From Monosporascus cannonballus (taxonomy: Eukaryota; Ascomycota; Sordariomycetes; Xylariales), in contig QJNS01000250.1 in the NCBI GenBank assembly GCA_004154925.1, forward strand, positions 1-64,000: a stretch of 64,000 nt of DNA, written 5' to 3'. The notes under the pieces were generated by a model, which searched no databases, was not told where the DNA came from, and saw only the letters and a list, made by a program, of their open reading frames with translations. Positions 11,508 to 22,941 of the stretch are shown piece by piece. The first letter of the stretch is position 1. Every line of letters begins with the position of its first letter. The position numbers and the translations under genes were made by a program.

Positions 11508-11726
11508 TCATCCATGGAAGAAGGCCTCAGTTCCGAGTTTCAGTCTTCCAAAAGAATCAACCATCTGCTTGTCGATCGCCGGCTTCAGAGCTCCACAGGT
11601 CGGCTCCGCCACATGCGGAGTCTCCGTGGCGAAAGCAGCCAGTCGGCCCGGCAGCTTCGGAGCCGCACCTGCATTTCCATGCTCTCCGACCACATCAAAC
11701 AATTCTAAATACGTTTCTACTGTCAA
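11508..11726 (-). CDS. Possible exon of an unrecognised gene (weak)
   Basis: An open frame of 73 codons on the minus strand, with GC-biased codons and a sequence unlike random translation (ends RLKLGTEAFFHG then stop). Further upstream on the same strand, near 11910, an ATG opens a short frame (MPLAGAIFPSF) that meets a GTAAGT donor. I could not join the two in phase with a convincing acceptor. No domain recognised. It may be a small spliced gene or non-coding. Confidence 0.25.
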   Translation of the reverse strand: MTVETYLELFDVVGEHGNAGAAPKLPGRLAAFATETPHVAEPTCGALKPAIDKQMVDSFGRLKLGTEAFFHG

Positions 11727-12147
11727 CCTGCTTCTTCAAGCCTAAACGCACCTGTCTTATACAGCTGAACCTTTTCTTCTGAGACCCGCCATTTACTTCA
11801 CCTGCAGGTCTGAGTCAACTTACAGGAAACTGCGCAATCAGCGACTGGGGTGAATCATCAGCATCAACCGCCGTGAAGCTCGGGAAGATCGCGCCTGCTA
11901 AGGGCATACAACCAGTTGGTTGCAAACAACGATATTTTGAGCCAGTTATTCAGCCTTCGGGCCTCACGATCTTTCAACAGCAGTCCGCAACAGACTCGTC
12001 AACTTCGTCTTCAAATCGACTACTTTGTTCGTCCCACTACATTCCGGACGAACGACCCCACCTAAAACCGCCGCAGGAAAGCCGGCCAAGCCCCAACCAC
12101 CACTGCCAGTAGCAGCAGCAGCGGCGGCGGAGAGAAAAAGCGCGAAG

Positions 12148-13077
12148 ATGGGAACGCCCTTCATCGCGCTGCAAGAGCCGACGAAGCTCGACGGCTACGA
12201 CCGGACGCGGCCGCACGACCAGCAGCCGGCGCACGTGCCGAAGGTGTTCTGCGACGCGATGGAGGTGCGGGAGGCGGTGTTCGTGCGGGAGCAGGGGGTG
12301 CCGCTCGAGAACGAGCTCGACGCCGACGACCCGCGGTCGTGCCACTGGGTCATGTACGCGTCGGTGAACCAGACGACGGAGCCCGAGGAGCGCGACGAGG
12401 CCACGGGCGAGGTCGTGCGCCCCCGCCGCTCCGAGACGCGAAGCCAGCCCATCGGCACCCTGCGCGTCGTGCCGTTCCCGCACCCGCCTCACCCGCAGGA
12501 GGGCGGGTGGTACGTCGGCAACGTGCTGCGGGAGCGACCGCCGCAACCCGCCTCCGCCGCCGGCGGTGGAGGAGGACACGGAGAAGCAGGCGCGGGTGGA
12601 GATCAACAGACTGCCGCCCACCGGGCCCCGGCGCCGACGAAGTCCCACAGCTCGGCGGTGGACGAGGAGCGCCAGAAATCGGCGCTGCCGTTCGGCACCG
12701 ACCGCGCGACGACGTACCACGACGGGAGGGAGCCGTACGTCAAGGTCGGCCGGGTGGCGGTGATCCCCGAGTTCCGGGGGCACAAGATCGCGGGCCAGAT
12801 CTGGAGGGCGGCGCGGAAGTGGTTGGAGGAGCACCCCGCGTACTTCAACCCGAGCGTCACGGAGCTGGGGATGGACCGACTGAAGGCCGGCGCCTCGAGC
12901 GAGATACCCAAGTGGAACGGGCTGGTGATATGCCACGCGCAGGAGTCCGTGACAAAGGTCTACGAGAAGTGGGGTTTCAAACTTGATGAGGGGATGGGCA
13001 AATGGTACGAAGAGGGTGTACCTCATGTAGGCATGGCATTACGACTCCACATTAAGGATAAGAATCCCACGGTATAA
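12148..13077 (+). CDS. GNAT-family N-acetyltransferase
   Basis: Acetyl-CoA-dependent acetyltransferase of the GNAT fold; acceptor unknown. 309 aa from the ATG at 12148 (MGTPFIALQEP), which has good initiation context. The in-frame ATG at 12025 would only add a low-complexity Pro/Ala leader. The N-terminal part has VREAVFVREQGVPLENELD, typical of the ElaA-like GNAT branch. Motif A with the pyrophosphate-binding loop is VGRVAVIPEFRGHKIAGQ. The C-terminal half continues with AQESVTKVYEKWGFKL. Between beta strands there is a long Gly/Ala/Pro-rich insertion (about residues 145-190), probably a disordered loop, unusual in length for the family. The body is very GC-rich. Single exon, with its 3' end 322 bp from the convergent uS7 gene. 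Confidence 0.9.
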   Translation: MGTPFIALQEPTKLDGYDRTRPHDQQPAHVPKVFCDAMEVREAVFVREQGVPLENELDADDPRSCHWVMYASVNQTTEPEERDEATGEVVRPRRSETRSQPIGTLRVVPFPHPPHPQEGGWYVGNVLRERPPQPASAAGGGGGHGEAGAGGDQQTAAHRAPAPTKSHSSAVDEERQKSALPFGTDRATTYHDGREPYVKVGRVAVIPEFRGHKIAGQIWRAARKWLEEHPAYFNPSVTELGMDRLKAGASSEIPKWNGLVICHAQESVTKVYEKWGFKLDEGMGKWYEEGVPHVGMALRLHIKDKNPTV

Positions 13078-13399
13078 GGGAGGGTCACTGGGTAGAGAGA
13101 AGACCTAGGTTGTGCTGGTAGACACTGGCTTTTGAGCCTTGAGGCTGCATTTCTGTTTTCATACCCTCGCGGCTAGCTATAGATTTAGACGTTCGTGGCC
13201 GCCTCTTATGCGGTACAAATTGATACCGCGAATCATGTCAATTCTTTTGCTCATTTCCGAGCAGAGCTTTTATTTGACGAGCCCTATATGACTAGTGATC
13301 ATAGAACCACCTCCCGCCTGGACCAGTAACGCACAAATGCAAGGTGTAAGAAGCCCAGATTGTCCACGCCGTAGAAACCCCAGAAAGGACACCCCCTCT
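13078..13399. other. Convergent 3' intergenic region
   Basis: Lies between the ends of the GNAT gene and the uS7 gene. It should hold both polyadenylation regions; no gene seen. Confidence 0.6.
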
Positions 13400-14311
13400 T
13401 TATCGGTTGCTCTTCGCTACACGCTCCAACTCGTCCTTCTTCTTGATGGCGTACGAGTTGCTGCTACCCTTGGCAGCGTTGATCAGCTCTTCGGCCAGGC
13501 ACTCGGCAATCGACTTGACGTTGCGGAAAGCAGCCTCGCGGGCACCAATGGTGAGCAGGGCAATGGCCTGGTTGACTCTTCGGAGGGGCGAAACATCGAC
13601 GGCTTGTCTTCGGACGGTACCGGCGGAACCGATTCGGGTGCTGTCTTCACGGGGACCGCAGTTGACGATAGCGTCGACGGCGATCTGGATGGGGTTCTGG
13701 TCGGTCATGAGGTGGATCTGTCAGGTGTCAGAATCTTGAACCATTTTCCGTCCTGGTCGGGTCATCTCACGATCTCGAAGGCGTGCGCAACGATGCGAAC
13801 AGCCATAAGCTTCTTGCCGTTGTTGCGGCCGTGCATCATGAGCGAGTTAGTCAAGCGCTCAATGATGGGGCAGTTGGCCTTGCGGAATCGCTTGGCGGCA
13901 TATCGGCCAGCGGAGTGAGGGAGGTAGACGGGTGATCGGATCTGGATGTAGTCGCTGCCGGGTGACATTGGTTAGCTTCCGCAGTTCCCCTCTCGCGTCC
14001 TCTCATGCCGGCTTGAATGGCAATTACGGTTCGTCGCTGCTCGAAACGCCTTCCACCTCCAAGCCCGTGAAACAATTCGTTCTTAAGGTCGCGTAGTCGA
14101 CTTACGTTAGGGAAATGTCGCGGATCTCAACATCCTCGTAGCTCCCTGGTGAAAATAATTAGACACGGTACTGGCGTCGTCGTCGGCGAAGCGATAGGTG
14201 CAGGAACATACATCGGTTGAACAGCTTGATGCTGCCAACTTCGGCCGTGACGTCCTTGGGAAGGACCTGGTAGGTGGAGGTCTCGACCTCAATCTCGCCG
14301 CCGTCAGACAT
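13400..14311 (-). CDS. RPS5: 40S ribosomal protein S5 (uS7)
   Basis: Small-subunit head protein that binds 18S rRNA near the E-site and mRNA exit. Exons on the minus strand: 14311-14212, 14145-14106, 13954-13771 and 13717-13400, giving 213 aa with introns of 66, 151 and 53 nt. All junctions are fixed by the highly conserved protein: [14 protein letters not shown], then [19 protein letters not shown], then [35 protein letters not shown] and the C-terminal half with [28 protein letters not shown] and LAEELINAA, ending VAKSNR. The length fits fungal uS7. Introns clustered near the 5' end are typical of fungal ribosomal-protein genes. The acidic N-terminus ([10 protein letters not shown]) supports the chosen start. 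Confidence 0.97.
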
Positions 14312-16377
14312 TTTCGCGGTTACTGGTCGAATGCGACTTAGTGATGGTGATGTGGTTGAAAAGGTCACAACGTCGTAGCGGGATTGAGGGCTGGCTGGGG
14401 AATTTTTGTCACGGCACCCAGAGATTCCAATGCGAAGAACTCGGATTAGGTTCGGCTCATAGGGACAATTTTCGAAAGGCCCTTGGTGGGTGACAAAATT
14501 AGCGAAAAGCCGTAAGAATAGGGCTCGAACTTCCCCACTTGCTCTATCTGATAAAACTAGCCAGTCAAGAGACAGGAGGTCCCCGGAACTTCCTGGCAGC
14601 TGGCAGCGACCGCCGACGTTTCAGGAAGATTGACCAAAGAACTCCCCTTCCCTCAAGGGTGATCTACACGGAGGGCAAATGTTGGACTGGAAGCATCCTT
14701 CCTGTGAACCTCAATAGACCGTGCATAAGCCTGATTTCAAAGAGCCGCCTTAAAACCAATGATTCTAGTATCTTTATAAGCAACATTTAGATGCTCTTTT
14801 TATCCGGAATGGGACACTTGGGGTTGATATGGGGAATTGAAAGTATAGATCGCACGGGGAAGGGTTCTATCACTCCCCGCTAATCTAATGTTGAGGCTCC
14901 GTATGTAGTATCTCCTTGTCTCTAGTAACAGTTGCTTTTGCCATTAAAGAAATACATGCTATGTCTAAAGCGATGCTTCTGAAGTCAAGAGCAGCCTGTC
15001 GATTACCGTTAGCCCGTACTGGGAGAGAAAAGGAGTCCACCACACGATGGGCGGATGAGAACTCTATAGAGCCTCGTACTCCTGAAGATAAGCAGATTCA
15101 GCCCATGACATATGCATGGGATATCAATCAAGCGTATGTCCCCTCGTCCTCATTCGTTTCAAGCACAACTTGGCCCACTACCTTTCGAAACTCCAGGAGA
15201 CGATTGATCCTTAATACACCTTCAGTACTGGACTTCCACTATGTATGCCAGATGACATTTCAAGGCTCGCCCAGGCACTGCTTCGATTCCTCGTATTACC
15301 GGCCCATGATAATTCTCCTTATCGTGGCACTGGTGGTAGAGACCGATAACTGGCGAGCACTAGATGGACACCAACGACTTCCTCTACGAACCGTACATGT
15401 GGATCTAGGGCTACATAATACTACGTAGTGTACGAGGAGCCCATCAATGGGATGAGCTATTAACCCATACTTGAGCGGAAACGTCAACAGGTGGATGAGG
15501 ATCCTCGGTCCCTTACACGGTATCCTCCCCGTGGTTTATCGGTATGGGTGGCACCGGTTTCTTCGAGATCCAAGCCCCATCAACCTCGCTACTGATTTGG
15601 CAAAATACAAGTCTCTGACCAAGTTCGATCGGGTGCCGCACTGGTTGACGGTACCTGAATCAATGGCAACCTTTAAGCTTCAAATAGGCCCCGCCATATG
15701 AAATGCTTGCTGCCGAAACTCATCGAGCATAGTGACAACCGCCAGCGTTATCCCATTCACCTGTCCCATCCATATTCTGGGCGAAGTAGAAAGGAACCCA
15801 TGTACACCACCCAAGGGAGCTAGGAAGTCTGGAACTCCTGTTCTCCTAGCCAGTCGTCCCGGGCCCATCGTTGTGCTCGGTCTGGGACTGAGTTGAGTCG
15901 CCAGTCCGTTTCACCCGAGCTGGACATATTCTCGATGAATGCGTAAGACATCACGGCCTAAGCCAACCCTTGGAGAGTCGATCCAGAGCTAGAGTAGGGT
16001 GCTATGCGGAACGGGTGGAACTACTTCGTATACCTGCGAGTCCCGCTGAATAGGGGAGTTAAACAGGTGGGTAAACTTAGTATTGCGTCCTATATGATTG
16101 GGTGACTGATGACCCCTGGATTGGCCCATCAGCCTAAATTACCTTAGCGCCGAGCGCCGAAAACAGCTGCGGACAGATGACGCAGCGAAGAGCGCAGCAA
16201 CACCTCTCCATCCCCGTCGTTCGCCATGGAGCCACATCTCCGCTCGTAAAAGTTCCCGCAGTTCCCTCCCTTGTCTTTGCTTTATCTTCATTTTCGCTTC
16301 CGCCCCCCTTCGCGATCTCCGACTCCATAACGATCTTTCGACTGGGCGGCCCCTAAAGGAAGGGAGAAAGAGCCAAA
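14312..16377. other. Intergenic, 2 kb without a recognised gene
   Basis: ORFs at 14916-15428 (+) and 15680-15868 (-) are open but show no recognisable domain, no clear codon bias and no splice partners. The minus-strand one ends VVTMLDEFRQQAFHMAGPI and could be a gene remnant. The final 230 bases are CT-rich and form the leader of the next gene. Confidence 0.45.
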
Positions 16378-17283
16378 ATGACAGAAACCCGTGGCTCCGT
16401 GCGGAACCGCAAGGCCAAAGCACCACCAACGGACGCGGGCACGTCTGTAGTTGAAGAGGTGGACACGGACGAGGCAGAGGAAATCGAGCGGACGCGGCAG
16501 GAGCAGAAACGGACGCGGGCGCCTAGGAAGCGCGTCGAGGACGAGGACAGCTACAGCCCCTGGCTAGACGTGCTGCGCGTCCTGTCCTTCCTCGTCGTCG
16601 CGTCCTGCGGGCTTAGCTACCTCGTCTCGGGCGGCGAGTCCTTCACCTGGGGGCTGCGCCACCCACCCAAGTACCTGAGCGCGCAGTGGTGGAGGACCCA
16701 GCTGGTGCGTTTATACTTTGAATGGGAGCGGCGGAATTAGTTCAATAGCTGACAATTGCTTTTTTTTTTCGTCACTATACAGAGCGGTCCGGCCTACATG
16801 ACACTCGAGGAGCTAGCCGAGTACGACGGGCGCAACGAGTCGAAGCCGCTGTACCTGGCGATCAACGGGACCATCTACGACGTGTCGTCGAACCGGCGGA
16901 TCTACGGCCCCGGGGGCGGCTACCAGTTCTTCGCGGGGACGGACGCGGCGCGGTCCTTCGTGACGGGTTGCTTCGCCGAGGACCGGACCGCCGACATGCG
17001 CGGAGTCGAGGAAATGTTCCTGCCCCTCGACGACCCAGAGGTCGACGCGCACTGGAGCCCCGAGGAGCTGGCCGCGCTACGGCAGAGGGAGCGCGAAGAG
17101 GCGCTCCGGAAGGTTCGCGAGGGCCTCGAGCACTGGGTCAAGTTCTTCGAGAACAGCCCCAAGTACCCCAAGGTCGGGTACCTGAAGCGGGATAAGGACT
17201 GGCCGGAGAAGGAGCCGAGGAGGGAGCTGTGCGAGACGGCGGCGAAGGGGAGGAAGAAGAGAAAGATTCCTGAGGGCAACTAA
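16378..17283 (+). CDS. Membrane-anchored cytochrome b5-like heme-binding protein (MAPR family)
   Basis: Heme-binding protein of the membrane-associated progesterone receptor/Dap1-like family, which in fungi supports sterol-synthesis P450 enzymes. Exons 16378-16704 and 16783-17283, with intron donor GTGCGT and acceptor ACAG, giving 275 aa. The first 60 residues are highly charged and cytosolic in type. A single hydrophobic segment lies near residues 63-83 (VLRVLSFLVVASCGLSYLV). The MAPR/cytochrome b5 domain starts at MTLEELAEYDG and contains LAINGTIYDVSS and the hallmark YGPGGGYQFFAGTDAAR; Tyr150 of YGPGG is the expected heme ligand. The tail is basic (KGRKKRKIPEGN) and could be a nuclear-type or ER-retention basic patch. 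Convergent with the cupredoxin gene. Confidence 0.9.
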
Positions 17284-17736
17284 AGTTGCCGGGTTTAGAC
17301 TGCCTTTTTCCTGATGGATTACAGGGAGACAAACTGATACTTAAGCATAAATATCCTCTTCAATCCAGCAGACTACGAATGTTAAGTGTTACAGTGTATC
17401 ATAAATGACTGCTGCGGCCATCCATCAACTTGACGCTCCCTGGATTGAAACAGCAGGGTTACGGCGTCATCATGAAGTACTCCCTGATCTTTTGTATATA
17501 GGTCATGCAATGGGTATATTATATAAGCCATGGAACTCTACATGCACAGCCCGGCCGATTATCCTTTCATCTTACAGCGGCCAACAAGAAATCCACACGC
17601 TATCCAAGGGACGAGTAATTTACCAACCACGGCCGCGCGCTATGCCTTTCGGCCAGCTATCATTATGCCGTAGGCCGCCAGAAACCACCGTGGCCATCTT
17701 AAAGAAGTGGATGTCCAAGAAACAAATAGGATCCAC
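17284..17736. other. Convergent 3' intergenic region
   Basis: Between the MAPR and cupredoxin stop codons; no gene seen. Confidence 0.6.
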
Positions 17737-18596
17737 TTATAGCATGAAGAAGGCTGCAGCCAGGGCGAGGACCCCCATCGGGCTCGTGACGGTGACCATG
17801 CTGGCCCCCCCTTGCGCGATGGACGTGGATGCACCGCCGGCAGTCCCTGTTGGCGTGGCATCGGAACCAGGGGTTGGTGTTGTCTCCTCGCCGGGGGTTC
17901 CAACCGTCGTGTCGTCTCCTGTGTTGCCGCCTGAGGTACCGTCATTCGTGTTGCCATCTCCAGGAGCCTCGTCACCTCCGGGAGTGGCTGGTGTTTCCTC
18001 GCCACCTGGAGGCGCGGTCTGATCGTTTCCTGGCTCAGTAGTGCCGGTCTCGCCGCCAATGCCTTCGACGTCGCCGCCCAAGTTGTCGGGGGCCTCGGCG
18101 GCGAGCGCCCTGTACTCCTCCAGGCTCCGAGAGGAGTTGGCAGCCGTGCTGTGAGGCCATGTCAGCATCTCGCTCTCTCGTGGGCGAATGTCTCAATCGC
18201 TACTTACTTCTCGTTGACCACCATGGTCATTCCGTTCTGGCAGTGCTGGCCCTGCGAGCAGTACACCCACATGGGCTTCTCGTCTTTCACCATGATGGTG
18301 TAGGTGGGAATCATGTCCATCTCCTCGCTGGCCGCGACCGGCTGGTAGCCGGAGTAGAAGCCCTCGGTGCCGGTGTGCATCTTGATGGGCTCGCACGGGT
18401 TGTCGAAGGTGGACTGCACGACACTGTGGTTGCCGGCCCTGAACTGGAATTGGATCATGTCTCCAACAGGGACCTTGATGTTGTCGGGGCTGAATTTGAG
18501 CGCCCAGTCACCCTCGCCTGATACCGAGACAACGTGCAGCTTTTGGGCGGAAGCCAGACCCAGGAGGGCCGAGAAAGAAACTGCTGTGTAATGCAT
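17737..18596 (-). CDS. Extracellular cupredoxin with Ser/Thr/Gly-rich GPI-type tail
   Basis: Secreted plastocyanin-fold protein of the fungal extracellular serine-rich/cupredoxin group. Exons 18596-18208 and 18148-17737, with intron donor GTAAGT and acceptor ACAG, giving 266 aa. A signal peptide covers about residues 1-17 (cleavage after ASA or ASAQ). One cupredoxin domain spans about residues 18-128. All four type-1 copper ligands appear present: His57 in GNHSVVQ, Cys113 and His118 in CSQGQH, and Met123. A linker rich in Gly, Thr, Pro and Glu with many potential O-glycosylation sites follows. The C-terminus is hydrophobic (TSPMGVLALAAAFFML), as expected for GPI attachment. It is likely cell-wall or membrane associated. 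The start Met is the only one ahead of the signal peptide. Confidence 0.92.
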
Positions 18597-21500
18597 TCTG
18601 AATTTTTTTAAAGTCCGGTTTACTTCGTAAAATGCAGAGGGCGTTAAAAAAAATAAAGAGTTTCCAAGGCTTTAGAACGTTGTAATAGAGCGACTCGCGC
18701 TTCGGAGGTCTAGCCTCAAGAATATTAAGCTAATAGGTGATAGAACGAAAAAAGTGAAGAAAGAAAAAAGGTACACGATAGATGGGAATTGAGAATCGAC
18801 TGAGGAATAGAGAAGAGAGGAGAGAAAACAGGTCCAAATGCGAGCGGGGACAGCATGAATTTATGAATATCGTCGGAGGTATGGATGATCGCCTAATGAT
18901 GAACCGACCCCAGGTCCCTGCCCCCCCCTGACGGGTCTGGTGTCTGGAGTTGCGGGCAGGGGGTTTTGGAGCTAAGATCTCAAGAGATACTCGAAACACG
19001 TTTTGGCCATAAGCCAGACCTCTCATTGAAACATTGCCACGCCTCTTAGCGGAAGGAAACTTGACGAGCCGAAGGAAATTACCACCTGCACAGCCATTGA
19101 TGAAGCTCACGGTAGCATGGCGGTTTACTGTGGTCGCCTCTGAGCCTGGCCGTGATACTCTTGGCACTTCCGTCGGCGGTAACATCATCACATGGACAAC
19201 GTCAGAGGAGTTCACTTACTGTGATCGAACTCGCATCTATGTATAACTTCCGGGTTCGCACTCCATGGTTTTACGGAATTGAAACATCGCGGCCTCTTGT
19301 AGTTCCTGAACATCTACTAAAATTACAATATAGTTAGTTTCAGGGGAATTCAGCGAAGCTCATGATTGAGCTCAGCTCAGCTCAGCCAGCTACATGCTAC
19401 TCAACCGGGGTCTATGCAGCCCTTTCCGAGTGTGATAAGAGCGGCATTGAACTCTCCGAGAGACAAGAATATCGAGTTTGCCAGCCATAGCACGGCAGAA
19501 GCGTTGAGTCGAAGATAATACGTTGGCTGGAATTCACCGGAAAATGCGGCTATCGTTGAACGGGCGCTTGCACAGCCGAAATAAACTTAGGCGCTAGGAG
19601 AAAAAGCGACAGGGGTCACTTGTGGAGGAGCGGGGGGTTTTGTCGGGGGCCTGTGACACCAGCAAAACCATGCCTGGTTTCATCCCATCCTCGTTTTGTC
19701 GCATTCACCCCCCTGTGACATGCACTAGAAGGGGAAAGCACGCGAACTAGAGCCTCACGGCGCAGTGCTTCCTTGACAATATCTGAAGTGATCGTGTGTG
19801 TGATAACACTACTCAAAGCGATGTTAGATAGCTTCGCAGTTAAAGAGGGGAACCCTGTCCTACTCCTGCAATCAAGGGCGTTTAGCAGTTCTCAAGCGCA
19901 CAATGGAGTGACGTTGATTCCTTAGCCAAGGTGCCTGCTGATTTCGTCACAGTCCTTGTGTAACTATAAGTCTTCTATTATAACACTTCAATTTCCTTAC
20001 TCGTCCCTTAAAGCCATTGTGGCTTGAACCTGGTTTCATCAGCTCCTCGGATTTTTGCAGCCGTTAACCAGCAGCCGTGATGGTACCGGTGAGCCATGCC
20101 CTCTGGTAATGGTGCCAGCATCTCGCGGAGGAAGCAAAACCTTCCACGCCGGGTTCAAGAGCTGGCCGAGACCCGGCCGAGAGTATACTGGGCTTTTACG
20201 TATATGAGGATTTGACCAACACGAAGCGGATACCCGATATAACATAGAGTTGCTGACATGGTTGTGTTTCCTCAATTGTGTATTGATTTCTCCTTAGAGT
20301 ATGTAACTTGACTTGGTTACCACGGCCCCTCCCGGTGTTCTTATAAATTCGCATAATAGGTGTCCGCCGCCTGTAACGCAATGCATCTTCTAACTTCGCA
20401 GCAAATGCAAAGTACAATTGGGAGTGCACCTGTGGCGACATTCTGGGGATCGTTGACCGGCATCTCACGACGTATCTACCGCAACGCACCAGAAGGATCA
20501 ATCCCCAAACCAGGCAATTGCCAGAGCTATTGGAGGCGGAAGTATGTGAAGTCGGCGTTCGGTCTTCAGAAGTGGGTACGGCTCAGGGATGGGACGCATG
20601 CCTTTGATTATCCATCTGTCCGACTCTCTACGGAGACTTTGTTATGATGTCAGACGCAAAACGAGAAGGCCTCGGATGCGTACCTGTCAGGGATACGTAG
20701 CCAGCGCTTTTCATACAAGTAAATATGTTTTTATTAACCGGGAGAGTGATAGGACTGATTGATGATACTTGGTATAGGAACCCCATTTTAATACTTCGCA
20801 GGAGATCGTGTATCTGACACTTACTTGCCTTCAGTCGGATAAACGAGAATTTCGACAAGAGTGTCGAGCAGACCCGAGTAGGAGAGAGCCGAACATTAGT
20901 AAAGAGGTGATGGCGGGGCCGTCAAGGAGAAGGAGACGCGGTAAGTAGGAGCCACTCATTCTTAGGGGCATCATCCCCAAGGTAAGTAAAAGGGCTTGCG
21001 AGGCTTGCTTGAAGGGATACTACAATGGCAGCAATGGAGAGTGCACGTATTTAAATTCGCATGCAACCGACATTGATTGGGAACCTGCCGATATTTTTCT
21101 AGCACGATAAAACAGCTCAGCTCTGTTCCAGGGTAGTCGTCTGCCATACAGCGTCTGGTACTCGATTCCTACCTATCTTTGCCCTGATATGCTTGGATTT
21201 CTTAGGGAGACGATGCCTTAGCGAGAAAGGATGCCTCAAGAAGATGCCTTAGGTGTTAAGAAAACGGGACGGAGAGGGACACCCTTATAAATCATAATAA
21301 CAGCCAGACAATCAAAATCAAATCGCAACGAGTGTCATGGTCAACTGGTTAGTTGTGGTACAAGAAGGCAGCTCCGAATCAGTGGGCGCTGGTTAGGTCC
21401 TCATAATGAGGATACCAATATCTGGAAGACTCAGGGTTCAATCCTGATTTAACGCACTAGTTACGTGCACCGGTTTTCCTTTTTGCGAATCTCTTGACTG

Positions 21501-22289
21501 GATTTCGTAGATCATGTTATTTTTATTCGTTTACTTTTTTCCTGAGGCCCAGCGGAAGACGTATATTAGCCAAGATTGTTTCAGCGGTTTAGTCAAGCAT
21601 TTTCAGATATATACCTAGCTGCATTTGCACCGCAGGGCCGAGGATATATAGCAGTATTCTAACTATAATCAAGCTTCCTTAGCATACATAGGGGACAAAC
21701 CCCTCATTCCGAGCGTAACCCAATGGTTTCGTGGCCAGCGGCGTCATCCCCTTAAGAGGGCGTCCAGCTTGTTTGGTGCGAGGGCAGATGCTTATCGTAC
21801 AGTTCCCCATTGAAAGACTGCCTGATAGGGTTGAAACCATGCCGACAATGGCTGTTCAACCGCGTCCTAGTTGCCCTTGCGGTTGAGGGTGTAATAGGTA
21901 TTACAGTATAGTCAAACCCTGAAAGGACCCTTATCCGCCCGAAGCGCCTGGGACGTGTGCAAAAAGAGCTTCCTTCCTGAAGTGATCCCGGACCGTGTCC
22001 GGGGAAGGCAGCACTACCCCTGGCTTTGCACGCATCGTCCACTCGACCCGAAGGTGCGGATTCTATGGCCTACTAGCGGGAAATCACTTCTTAGCTGTAA
22101 CGATAATGCTTTGGACATCGCGGCGGTCTGACCGTTCCTAGCAGGGGCTATGGTCAGTGTTTTGTTATCTGGATTTTAGACGCACGGGACTTACTTTCGG
22201 TGCACCGCATACCATCTCACGATATAACTCGACTCGACCGACAAGCAACGACCCTAGAGTGAGCAGCGAACTCCCGCGATCACGAAGGC
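18597..22289. other. 3.7 kb without a recognised gene
   Basis: Up to about 18,900 this is the cupredoxin promoter and leader (pyrimidine tracts on the coding strand). The remainder holds short ORFs with no domain, a CTCAG pentanucleotide repeat at 19365-19386 and a cloverleaf-like but unacceptable tRNA candidate near 21370-21460. Possibly decayed repeats; nothing supportable. Confidence 0.5.
19365..19386. repeat. (CTCAG)n short tandem repeat
   Basis: Three to four consecutive GCTCA/CTCAG units in non-coding DNA. Confidence 0.7.
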
Positions 22290-22941
22290 TCACAGGTCAA
22301 GCAACAACTGCGGCGCGACCTTCTCGAGATCCTCAACCTAACACCACAAAGTCAGCCAGTCAGCCCACCGCATCAGCTCAGTTCAGCTCAGCCCTGCCAC
22401 GGATACCCAACCCAACCCAGGGGGCCCGAGCAACGGCAAAAAGACCCACCTCGAGGAACCCACTCTCCTTCTCAACCGCCGTCCGGGCGATCGTCTCTCG
22501 CACGAAGATATCCATGTACTTGGCGACGGCGGCGTTGGCGTCCCGGGATATGCGCGTGCCCTCCTTCTCGAAGAACTCGTGCAGCAGGCGCGTCAGGAGG
22601 TCTGGCGGGATCGTCTCGGGCGCTTCGTCGTCATCAGCGCCGTCATCCTCAGCCACATCACCCGCCATCTCGTCTACGTCCATGGCCCCATCCTCAGCCT
22701 CGGGGCGATGCCGCCGCTGCTGTTGTTTCTGGCGTGGTGCGCGTACTTCTTCCTCCTCCGCGTCTTCTGCGAAGACGTCTAGGTCGCTGAGGTCCGAGTT
22801 GGCGACCCGCGATGCCTTGGCGGGTTTTTTCGTCGCACGCGAAGAGGAAGAGGTTGGCTTCGACTTGGAGGATCCTGCTGCAGCGGAAGTAGAGGCTGAC
22901 CCAAGGCCCCGGGAAGCCGCGGTCGTTTGTTTCGGCGGCAT
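22290..22941 (-). CDS. MHF2: CENP-X / MHF2 histone-fold protein
   Basis: Histone-fold subunit that pairs with MHF1/CENP-S. Family knowledge: the complex binds DNA, activates the Fanconi-type helicase FANCM/Mph1 and joins the inner kinetochore. Exons 22941-22450 and 22337-22290, giving 179 aa. The histone fold is C-terminal, with IPPDLLTRLLHEFFEKEGTRIS, then DANAAVAKYMDIFVRETIARTA. The last exon supplies VEDLEKVAPQLLLDL, the conserved end of the family; without splicing the frame runs into unrelated residues, so the 112-nt intron is well supported. The N-terminal 110 residues are an unusually long Ser/Lys/Asp/Glu-rich, probably disordered extension with an acidic stretch; animal CENP-X is only about 80 aa. 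Start is the only Met upstream. Confidence 0.88.

Larger units (their letters stand above)
11140..12147. other. Intergenic with a homopolymer and an uncertain minus-strand ORF
   Basis: Contains a stem-loop followed by 25 T residues and one possible minus-strand coding segment, both listed separately. The last 130 bases are CA- and GCC-rich and form the leader of the GNAT gene. Confidence 0.5.

Noticed and set aside
14916..15428. 170-codon ORF on + as a gene
   Set aside because: No domain, no splice context, mixed composition with many rare residues; open by chance in stop-poor DNA.
21340..21465. tRNA-like segment with CAT in a loop and a CAGGGTTCAATCCTG T-arm look-alike
   Set aside because: TCCTCAT-A-ATGAGGA is a tight palindrome rather than a 7-nt anticodon loop, and no 5' strand pairs with the TTTAACG acceptor end.
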